Shown piece by piece: positions 17,146-26,355 of a stretch of 64,000 nt of DNA; the first letter of the stretch is position 1; each line of letters starts with the position of its first letter. The stretch is from Pholis gunnellus (Eukaryota; Chordata; Actinopteri; Perciformes; Pholidae): the NCBI GenBank assembly GCA_910591455.2, contig OU342819.1, positions 6,884,833-6,948,832 on the forward strand. Reading direction: 5' to 3'. The notes below the pieces were generated by a model. It was given only the letters and a program-made list of their open reading frames with translations, was not told the DNA's origin and did not search any database. Made by a program: the position numbers and the translations under genes.

Positions 17146-17317
17146 CCAACTTGCCGACTTTCTCGCTTAATCTGGCGACTTTCCAAACCCTCATGGCTAC
17201 TTTTTTTGGTCAAAAGCTACTAGTGACAAATCTAGCGACTTGTTCATGGTGTTATTGGAGAATTTTCTGGTGTTTTGACGTTAAAGCACGTACGTTCTGC
17301 ACTCTCATGAACGAGCA
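17146..17317 (+). repeat. Direct repeat copy A (about 172 bp)
   Basis: Very similar to 18739-18913 in the same orientation. Shared words include CTGGCGACTTTCCAAACCCT, CAAAAGCTACTAGTGACAAA, GTGTTATTGGAGAATTTTCT and CACGTACGTTCTGCACT. Differences are scattered substitutions and short indels. The family is unknown to me. Confidence 0.9.
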
Positions 17318-17489
17318 GTAAAATGCACGGCCCGCCACTGGTTGTATAGAGATGGGTTGTATATGTTTACAACTCATAGCTGTACTCAATGGTAATAGAG
17401 CACTGAAAGATAAAATAAAAATAACTAGTATCAATCAAATAAAAAATATATTATATATAAGAGAAAATAATTAATATTTCTCTCTTTCT

Positions 17490-17788
17490 GTCTTGGCCAA
17501 TCACACGCACGCATCGCTGGATGCCATGGAAACGACCGAGGTTACTTAAGGCCTCAGAACGTTCTGATCCTCACTTTGCATTTGGATTTCAACACGAGCA
17601 GAACAACTTTTGAGCGGAACAACTCTTGAGCTGAACACCTCTTGTGGATCTAAACTGTGGAGAGCTAACTCTTTGAGTTTTTAACTTCTTGAGAAAAGCT
17701 ACTTTTTACAAAACTTGTTGGAGAACTAAACTACTAGATCATCGTGGGCAACAGAAGAGACTGAAGATGGTCAACGCTAACTGGGATG
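17490..17788 (+). promoter_or_regulatory. Promoter-like block with a 22-nt coding exon candidate
   Basis: In order: CCAAT at 17497-17501; an X-box-like GATGCCATGGAAAC at 17520-17533; a heat-shock-element-like palindrome AGAACGTTCT at 17556-17565; a leader of about 190 bases; ATG at 17767-17769 in a strong context (A at -3, G at +4); MVNANWD; then a consensus donor ATG|GTAAGTAC at 17789. This is how a vertebrate gene 5' end looks. It lies between two direct repeats and upstream of a hAT transposase fragment in the same orientation, so I infer it is the 5' end of that transposon's own gene; an uncharacterised host gene is the alternative. No second exon in the right phase was identified. Confidence 0.35.
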
Positions 17789-18296
17789 GTAAGTACGGTA
17801 ACTGTACACGTTTGCATTTAATTTAGCATTTTTCTTTTGATTCATCCCCTTCAAAGCATTTAAAGCATTCTCAGTTTAGAAATCAGTGAAACTTTTTGAG
17901 TTTAAAGGTGTTGACACTATATTATCAGGCCCGTTGGAAACAGACACTCGTGTAAACTGTTTATTTGAGTGACAGAATGTCTTAAATGTGGCAGAACTTT
18001 TGTGGAATGTGTTCACTATAGTGTAGCGGTTTAAACACAGTTACTTGAAGGCATCAAATCTTCCTATTTTAACATTAAAATGTATATTATATATAACATT
18101 TTCATAAAAGGCTAAATGCATGCAAGTTGTGCACCATGGTAACCATATGGCAGACTCACAAGTGAATCCATGTGCAGTTTAAGTGAATGGGGACAATATT
18201 GTTGATTGTCATAGTGTTCAACCAATCAGATCTTTAGTTTGACGTGTTGGGCGTATTCTTTGACGTGTCCGAGCCTGCTAGCTGGCCTAGCCATAC

Positions 18297-18540
18297 GTGA
18301 TTGGTCAGTGGGCTAGCGTGACATGTTGGGCGGTGACAATCCCAATATCTGCTGCCTCTGTGGAGCGGACATTTTCAGCCCTCAAACGTATTAAAACGTA
18401 TTTAAAAAATACAACTGGGGAGGCTCGACTGTCTTCACTGGCGTCCATCAATCGAGAAGGACTTCTTACTGGAACTAAAACGCACGGATGTACTGAACAA
18501 CCGTGAGATTGAACTCATTATTAACAAAGAAAGGAGGATT
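18297..18540 (+). pseudogene. hAT transposase C-terminal fragment with a frameshift
   Basis: The frame reads IPISAASVERTFSALKRIKT, the classical hAT dimerisation signature (xASVERxFSxLKxIK), then GEARLSSLAS. At about 18450 the family-like reading continues in another frame (FLLELKRTDVL, then a lysine-arginine-rich end) to a TAA near 18572, so a small indel has broken the gene. It belongs to a different hAT lineage from the 16247-16750 fragment, more like ZMYM-type hAT proteins. It cannot produce active enzyme. Confidence 0.8.
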
Positions 18541-18738
18541 TTGTCTTTAAATAGTGAACAGCAGCTCTGGTAAGTTAAATGTGTTTGTTTTTACATCTGC
18601 AGTAGCTTTAATATGCTTGTTTATATATTATTATTTGTACAACTTGTTTTTATGAAGATTTTTGTTTTGTTTTATATGTGATAGGAGCCATTGTTACGTC
18701 TAATGTTGCTCTGGGGACATATATAGCTGGTGCCAGTG

Positions 18739-18913
18739 TTGGCAACTTGGCAACTTTCTCGCTAAATCTGGCGACTTTCCAAACCCTCATGGCTACTTTT
18801 TTTTGTCAAAAGCTACTAGTGACAAATCTAGCGACTTGTTCTGGTGTTATTGGAGAATTTTCTGGTGTTTTGATGTTAAAACACGTACGTTCTGCACTAT
18901 CGTGAACGAGCAG
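18739..18913 (+). repeat. Direct repeat copy B (about 175 bp)
   Basis: Second copy of the 17146-17317 repeat, 1.6 kb downstream and in the same orientation. It is preceded by CAGTGTTGGCAACTTGG, which resembles a hAT terminal sequence, whereas copy A lacks a clear equivalent. Confidence 0.9.
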
Positions 18914-21786
18914 CGGGTGCTGCCGTGAGCCCCTCCGCCGCCGCCCACAGAAGCCTCACGCAGCAGTCCCAGCTGCAGTCAGAGCAGAGAGGAGACGCAC
19001 TCTCGGCAGATAGTGTATCTATAGGTGTTGGCTTCATTTTTACACGAAACAAATAATAACCGTAGCTGTGTTTCAGCTGCAGGACAGCAGGGCCTAAATG
19101 GAATGCAGCCATCTACAATGTTATTGATTCACATTACGAGTTATCCCACATATAACATTTGCTGGATGAAAATGAGGGACGTTTCCATTGTATGTCTTGC
19201 GTCAACTTTGGTTGACCTTGGAAGGAAAACCTTTCTGTACATTAACAACGAGCTGCCTATGAAGTCCAGCGATGTTTTAACAAGTCTACAGCACAAGATT
19301 AGCATCATCACATCAGGCCCGCCGCAGTCTCTCATGAATGTTAACTGGAACAGGACCGCAGTACGTAAATTATTTCCAAATAGACAAATTAATATGGAAC
19401 GCAGCTCAAAAAGGATCTAGCGTGCCAAATTAGTCCCAAATCATCATCATGGCCTGCATGCACCCAGGCGCTGATTGATGTCGGGAATTAAGTGGAATGG
19501 CATCGCCCTTGTTGGCTCAAGTGATCAAATCATTTCAGCTTGTTGTTGGAGGGTGAAACTGCAGTAAAACTGCCAAGCACTGGTTTTATTAAACGTAAGG
19601 AAACAACCCTCTGAATGTATCCTCCCAAGACAAACGTCAGCTCGAGCACGCTGCCATGTGTGACACAGCTGCGTTCGTCCTTGTTTTTTTTTGTATTAAG
19701 CACTCTGAGTGGCTCCCTAGCTGAGAATACACACAGCAGAAAACACAATAGCTCATTCAGTCATGAGGAATTTAAAGTAATCTCGGAACCATCGAGTCCA
19801 CTGCCATCGGACGGGAAAAAAAAAGAAGATGTCTGAGAGGACACGGGGTATAACACCTCATCCGCTGCTCTTATTCTAACAGGCGCATCATCCCCTGGAC
19901 AATTGCAATCACGGCTCAGGGCCTCAAAGTTCTGCGGGATGTGACTCCTGCTGCTGCAACCATCGCTGTCAACAGCACGAGCTGCACTCCGCAAAGTGGA
20001 ATATGTCAAGCGAACACCTAAAAATTGGAATATATATAAAAAAAGATCTGTAAAGGACTGGGATGTTGGGGGGGGGGGGGGGTTAACCGGAGAGAGGAGG
20101 TGATATCGGAGCCGTTTGTCTCCCATGTCATCCCTCTTACTGGAGCTTTGAATATTGTTCATAAGCTCCTCACCAACCATCTCTTTGGCAACTTTGACTG
20201 ATGTACCGAGGCGTCGCCATGGCAACCAGCAATGTGGGGGAACGATAAGTGACTTTGGCACGAGAGTTTCTCCTTCTGGACTTAAGGCCTCCAAAGGCTG
20301 CGCGTGCGTTTTTTTTTCTTTTCGCGTCTTCGTGTCGACGCGTGAGCGGCGCCGAGCTGAACACCCAGCGGCCCTCTGCTGCCTCCCACTCGAAGGGTTA
20401 ATCTGGTGAATAAATATCATGATTGACGGGTGGGGGGCGGCGGCACGCGGGTGTCTGGAGCTTCATACGTTGTGACAGGCGAGCGACGAACGAGGACGCG
20501 ACGGAGTGAGAGAATCAAATGGAGAAAGAAATGTTGTGAAGTTCCGCTCGCCAGCAGCTGAGGTTTTTAATGCAATTAGGTCCAAAAGCAAGATGTTAAA
20601 TGACTCCAGTGTTCGGCGACTGGTTAGCGCCACTGAGTATGACTCTTAGTAGTGGAAAGACCTGTCACATCTTGAGCTCAGCCCCTTCACTTTCACAGTG
20701 CACTGCTTCCATTTTATTTTTTTTACCCTCAAAGCACAAATGTTAGCTCGTTGGACGCTGCACTTCAGCACCCAGAGTCGGCTCCAGAAGGCACAGATGA
20801 TGTCTTTGTATGCAGCAACCGGTAGAACCACTACGCCCTCTACCGGTCAAAAGACAAAATGCAGGTGTCAGGCAATATCCTACTGTCGTGTTGTTGCTGG
20901 CGATGAAAGGAATAAGTGTGCACAAGCTCCCATGTTGCCTTGATTAAAACACACCGGGATGGTAGCAGACAGGAGTGTTTGTACCAACCGACTGAGGGTG
21001 TTTAAAAAGAACCAACAACAACAACAAACAATGTCATTTATTTGTTCTCCTTATTATGACCGCAATTGCTCGAGGCTCGAGTGAATTCCTTTGCAAGGTG
21101 CAGCAATATGAACTGACATAACAGGATTAAACATTACAGGATTAGAGTGCTGCATGATTTGCGTTGAATCGCTTCCAATACTGTTAACCAAACGGCACCC
21201 GACTGTGTGGAGGATCCTTGCCCTGCGGCTCCTGCAATACAAGAACTCATTTTGAATTTGCTGTTCTTTTACTGACCCTGACAAATGAGTCAGCTTCAGG
21301 AGGCATTTAGAGGCTTTCTCAAATATGCATCTCCTTTTCAAGAACTTGACTCCTTTGCTGCAGTGAAACAAATAAATAAAATAGGCCTCACATTATTTGA
21401 TTGTGAAAAATGAACAGAAATGTTACTTTTGTTACTTTTGACACGCCTGCGGTAATCCATTTATAATGTAACAATTATAAATCATTCATCATCAGCATGC
21501 ACATCCCCGCGGCGGGGTCCAATTTATCTGTAGCGCAGCACACAACCGAGCGCCTGTGGCACAGTTTATGTAAATAGATATACATTGTGAACTGTGGGAA
21601 GGGCAACGGAAATATTCCCCGCGAGACGACAAGTCGGCCCACTGTAGCTGATAAATCACTTTGCAGGCGTTCCCAAGTGCATTGGTTTTACAGTCCGTGC
21701 GTTTTCAGTGGCGCTGCTTCACAACTGCAGCCTTGGTTGAGCTTCACACACAAAACACAACAACAGATTTATAGTTCAGTCTAAGT
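18914..21786. other. Intergenic DNA, no gene accepted
   Basis: It contains a 219-codon minus-strand ORF (19761-20420) and a 131-codon plus-strand ORF (19025-19420), but neither shows a domain, biased codon use or splice context, so both are left out as genes. A G-run of about 14 occurs near 20068. The stretch 20125-20290 is non-repetitive and contains an RFX-like site. Confidence 0.5.
20213..20226. promoter_or_regulatory. RFX X-box-like site
   Basis: GTCGCCATGGCAAC differs by one base from the palindromic RFX consensus GTTGCCATGGCAAC. RFX factors bind such sites in ciliary and other promoters and enhancers. No transcription start is recognisable next to it, so an enhancer or chance match is possible. 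Confidence 0.4.
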
Positions 21787-22422
21787 CTGTGGTGGCAAAC
21801 TGCGGCCAGCAGTGAGATTTTAAAAATAAACTAGAATATGGTTTGGACAGGTTTCTAATAAATTGCACCACATAGTTTAGATACCAGATGTCGACTAAAT
21901 ACAGCAAAAGCGTCTCTGTCTTAACCTCTTGGCACATGAACCCACATTTATGTGCCTGTTTCTGCCTGTTCAGTTTCTTACATCTTAATATCTTAATATC
22001 TTAATATCAGACTTACAGATTTACACCTTACATCTTACATCGTAATCTTTTAAGTGGTGCCCTTGGGCCATGAAGAGAAACCAATATTTGGCCGTTTCTG
22101 CCTGTTTTAACTTAATAGGTTTACAAATAGCAACATCCTATTGTATGTGGCCTCTAACCCGGTGTTAGAGTTTAAAAGTATTTAATTTATCTAAATTCAA
22201 TTTAAGAGCAGAAGATACATAACTAGTTTTTGTAGTATCTAGACACACCAATGTCAAACTTTGAATTGTTTTGTAGTGTTGCGTAGTTATTTTGATAATT
22301 CATTTTGCAGGTCGAGAAACACAGATTTATTTTTCTTGCAGTGCAACTGGTTGACAGCTACACATTTACGATCGTCTTTCTGTATACGGCTCTCAATCCA
22401 AAAAAAAGTTTGGACACCTCTG
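21787..22422. mobile_element. Degraded hAT-like non-autonomous element
   Basis: The left end CTGTGGTGGCAAACTGCGGC and the right end, reverse complement CAGAGGTGTCCAAACTTTT, resemble the hAT end CAGGGGTGTCCAAACTGCGG. The flanking octamers GTCTAAGT (21779-21786) and GTCTCATT (22423-22430) match at six of eight places, as expected of an aged target duplication. The interior is AT-rich with no ORF and includes three tandem copies of ATCTTAAT (21982-22005). Confidence 0.55.
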
Positions 22423-22965
22423 GTCTCATTGCCAAATAGTTTCTGGGAGCAAGTGGATGCAGTGAAAGCAGCTGCCTGCAGGACACAGACAAATAGTGGC
22501 CTCGACAGGTAGGCAGAGAGCCACACAGACTGACTGAGTCAGAGGTGGGCTCAGGATGAAAGGTCTGCCGGCATCATACACTGACTGCACACAAACACTG
22601 CCAAACACTGTTCGGACCTGCTGAACCTCACCTGAACCTCATCCAGCACACAAACACACAACAACGTAAAACCGTTAAGACGCCGTCTGACAAACAACAG
22701 ACGACCGCCACCGTTAAGATGTGCGACAACACCAAGTCTGGGAGGTTTGTCATGTTTCTGGAGAACAACCCAAATTCGAAGCATCTCGGAGGCCTCGGTG
22801 TGGCCATGAATGAAGGATGAACGAGTTAAAAGCCAGTGTGTGCGTACCAACATGCACATCTCTCATGTATATATAGATATACTGTATATGGATGGTGCAA
22901 TACTGCAGAATGATGGATTACGGATGCGCACACATAGTTCGCAGTGATTTAAGTTGTGTGTCACA

Positions 22966-23088
22966 GTGCGTCAGGACCGGAACATAAACTCCCTGTTCCA
23001 AGCCCGGGAGCAGCTGATGGGCTATCACTACCGGGACTTTAGCGAGCTTGTCATCCTGCAGGAGCCGAGTCCTCCGGTGATAAATTAG
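22966..23088 (+). CDS. Unassigned exon-like ORF (hypothetical)
   Basis: A plus-strand frame reads VRQDRNINSLFQAREQLMGY, then HYRDFSELVILQEP, then SPPVIN and stop TAG at 23086-23088. It stands out from the AT-rich surroundings by its GC content and a well-mixed protein-like composition. Possible acceptors TCACAG (to 22966) and CGTCAG (to 22974) precede it. A possible donor CCG|GTGATA at 23077 would make it an internal exon of about 102-110 nt. I do not recognise the protein. It may be an exon of an unannotated gene, a retrocopy piece or a chance ORF of about 40 codons; no partner exon was identified. Confidence 0.3.
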   Translation: MRQDRNINSLFQAREQLMGYHYRDFSELVILQEPSPPVIN

Positions 23089-23931
23089 ATTATATCACTC
23101 CATACTAAAAGCTTATCGTCAGTGCGTATAGGTGTATTAAAACGCGTACTTTTGTCAGGTATCACATATTACTTGCAATTTACTTCTTTCACTGTTAAAT
23201 AGAAATTCTCTGTCATGGTAGTGGACAAAAAACAGGTGTTTTAGCTGAGAATGTAGGATTCTTTACTTTTACTCCGTATATGATGGATATAAACACGTCT
23301 TGCATGCATGCTGGAGGTGACTACCCACACTTCTTACATATGTGGGCGATCACCAGAGCCGGAGTGACTTAGTAGTATAAAGCCACACAGACGTCTTCAG
23401 AGTCTCTGTAGGATGAGCAGGATTAGCAAAATTAAGAGGGAGTCATTTGATTTAATGTTAGAAAGACATAATGGAGCATTAAGTGGAGCGTTCGTGTAGG
23501 TTACCGGATAGTATTGTGCTTCTTTTTGCTGAAAACTATTTTGTTTGGGCTGTACAGCCGGTCAGATTTTGGAAAGTTCACAATGTGAAATCCACAGTCA
23601 CTGCCAATCATGTCACATAACACCCTGAGGGGGAATAAGTGGCACCAAACGTCAGAATACGAAGCAATGTGATGGTATTAAAAACACCATATTGACAAAG
23701 TGAGACCTGTAACACTTTTAATTATGGCTTTATACAAAAAAACAACAACTTTGATACAGTTTAGAATCAGAGGCGACAGAATTCCCTTTCCTATCACAAA
23801 ATGTCTAGTTCAGCTTTTATAGCTTATATACAGGCAGCGGGCTGGAACTTCCTGTTTAGAGTCCGTTAGAAACATCTCTATTCCCTTTATTCTCTTGGTC
23901 TTATTAATCAAACCGAGACCAGACTCTTCCG

Positions 23932-23994
<63 letters not shown>

Positions 23995-24341
23995 AAACAT
24001 ACATACATATAGAGTTCCCTTTTTTTCCTCTCAGGGTAAATTTCCTTATTTCACAAATCATAGTCCTTGAGATAAATCACCAGCTTTCCTTGCAGATCTC
24101 TGCCTTGGATGGCTTTTACCTTTCATTGCTCTGGGTGATTTCCATTTCATGCCACTAGAAATGATACGTGCACCTTGAATACCGTCCCGCAGACATTCTG
24201 TATATCCAAGGCCACCACACCACCTAGGAAAAGGTTTAAGTATGCAGTCAAGAAACTATAAAGGGGGCTATTAGTGTTATTAACTGTCTTAATATATTAC
24301 ATTGGTCCCTTTTACCCTCTTTTTGAAATACAAGCTGTCCC
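23089..24341. other. DNA downstream of tgfbr2, possibly its distal 3' UTR
   Basis: No ORF of interest. Apart from the CA microsatellite at 23935-23989, nothing is recognisable. Part may be transcribed if tgfbr2 uses a distal poly(A) site. Confidence 0.4.
23935..23989. repeat. (AC)27 microsatellite
   Basis: 55 bases of AC followed by an imperfect ACAT tail, 0.75 kb beyond the tgfbr2 stop codon. Confidence 0.96.
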
Positions 24342-24347
24342 TTTATT
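24342..24347 (-). terminator. tgfbr2: Candidate poly(A) signal for tgfbr2
   Basis: AATAAA on the minus strand, about 400 bases after the tgfbr2 stop codon and the first exact hexamer downstream that I found. Further copies occur beyond it (for example 23886-23891). Human TGFBR2 has a much longer 3' UTR, so a more distal site may be the main one. Transcript 3' ends cannot be decided from sequence alone. Confidence 0.3.
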
Positions 24348-24743
24348 TCCTATACCTGAAATGTATTGTCGGATACAATTTTAAAAAAAAGACACTGAAT
24401 ATATATCCTTTGATGTGCGTAGATATTGATAAAGTGCAAATAGCATTTGGTTAAAAAAGCTTGTTTGTTTATAATTTGATCCAGTCTTTGAAGCATGTAG
24501 AAGAAAACAAATCAACCAGTCGCTGGTTTATAGTCATGCTGGTTCTGATCTGTAAATAGAAGTCCATCTCTGGTAGCAGTTCTGTTTCATGGGATTTTTC
24601 TAGTTTGCTCCTCAGTCACCCATTTCTGACGAACCCATGGCGAACACTGCATCCACTGGAAGTTCTCTCTCTCGCTCTCTCTCACCAGCTGCTGGGCTGT
24701 AATTCCTCTGCCGCCCCGGTGGGGGCAGCGTTTCTGCTGAGCT

Positions 24744-24923
24744 CTACTTCTCATCCACCATCAAGATTTCCTCGGGGAGCTTCTCCTCCGAGTCGGAGCG
24801 ATCCGACAGCTTGTCCAGGTACTCCATGTCGCTGAAGCGCTCGGCGACACACTGGGCTGTCAGGCGGGCCTCCGGATCGTGGTCCCAGCACTCGTCTATG
24901 GAGGCGCACACCATCTGGATGCC
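24744..24923 (-). CDS. tgfbr2: tgfbr2 coding exon 7 (kinase end and C-terminal tail)
   Basis: Residues 484-542 and stop TAG at 24746-24744. It starts GIQMVC and contains ECWDHDPEARLTAQCVAERF, a stretch essentially identical to human TGFBR2, followed by a serine and glutamate-rich tail. The tail has the same length (59 residues for the exon) as human but diverges at its very end, where human ends SLNTTK and this protein ends MVDEK. Acceptor CCGTGCAG at 24924. Confidence 0.97.
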   Translation of the reverse strand, partial: GIQMVCASIDECWDHDPEARLTAQCVAERFSDMEYLDKLSDRSDSEEKLPEEILMVDEK

Positions 24924-26310
24924 CTGCACGGGGAGCAGTGGAGCCCAGATACAATCAGTCAATAATACAGACCCGGGGCGAGCCCGACAGACAGAATATC
25001 ATCACCTCGAGCGACGAACGTTCACGTGTATTTATGCGTGTCAATCTGGGTCTAACTCAAGCAGCTGGCGTGCAATAAATCCTCCCTTCATTAAGGTTTT
25101 TAATGCTCATTTGACATTCAATTTGTTTAAATGGAAATAATTAGGACACTGCCTTTCACAATACCAAACAGAAATGCCACAAAGTACACAATTAAGCTTA
25201 AAGGTGCCCTGTGGAGTTTTCTTACGAACAAAACAGAAGTTATGTTTACATTTAGTGTTAACAGCAAAACACATTGTTTGTGTCCTTGAGGTCTAACAAA
25301 TGTGTTGAGTGCTTTTTACTTCCTCGTGAAACACTTACAAATCCAATCCTTTACGTATTCTAAACTGTGTGTTTGTTTACATCTGTGTTTACTAGCTTGC
25401 AGGCTTCTTCCCTGCTGTGTGATACCCTTGGCAGGAATACGGAGGTCAAAAAACTCAGCAGGGTACTCTTACTGTAGTAGAAATGAGGCACTGCTCGAGC
25501 TAAAATGTCAAAATACGTACTGTGTCTAAACGAACCATTGTAACTTATCCGTTTGTATTGCTATCATTCCTGTTTTCCATGCATTTATATGACATTAATA
25601 AGTAACTTGTTTGGCTTTTATACCGCTTCATTGATGAAATACGGAAGTACTGGATGACCCTATTTTAAAAAGGTCTAGTGTGTAGGATTTAGTGGCTTCT
25701 AGTGGTGAGGATGCAGACTGCAACCAACTGAACCCCTCCGCTCACTCCTTCCTTGAACTACTGAGGCCTTCAGGTCCCGTGAAAACAAAAGGCTCTCTCT
25801 GAAGTTTGTCCGCTCTGGGCTACTGTAGAAACATGGCGGTGCAACATGGCGGACTTACTATGTAGTTATAAACTGCTTATTCTTAGTTTCTGGTGTTTAT
25901 ACACTAATGAAAACATAGTTATCAAGAGTGTATTTCTTTTCTGCTAACAGATCCCTCTAAATGCTACTCAATCGATGGTTAATATTAGGACATGGGATGG
26001 ACATTTCTTTGTTCTGGTGTTTCCTCGTGTGTTGTCATTTCTTTTTGTCAGTATTTGCCATTGCATTTTGTAGGTTGTGCAACAGGACTTATTTATGTAT
26101 TCATTAGTTTGATTATCTATATGGGATAGTGCACATAAAAATCAACATCAATGTGCCCAGGTTGTGTGTGGCGCCTCTTACTGTGTGGTTGATCCAGCTG
26201 TCGGGGATCTCAGGTCTTCCTCGGTCTCGGAGGACGCTGTCTTTCATGCTCTCTACGCACGGGTGTTCCCTCAGGTTCCCAAAGGGTGGCTCGTACTCTT
26301 TCACCTCTGT

Positions 26311-26355
<45 letters not shown>

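Noticed and set aside
19025..19420. 131-codon plus-strand ORF downstream of direct repeat B
   Set aside because: No recognisable motif or splice signal; amino-acid composition is unremarkable, so it is not called a gene.
19761..20420. 219-codon minus-strand ORF
   Set aside because: No domain, no splice context and low-complexity Pro, Ser and Arg stretches; it crosses a TA-rich run and a G run. Judged a chance ORF.
22712..22816. Plus-strand frame starting MCDNTKSGRFVMFLENN
   Set aside because: Considered as an exon partner of 22966-23088, but it closes with a stop after about 34 codons and has only a weak donor inside; no support beyond open frame.
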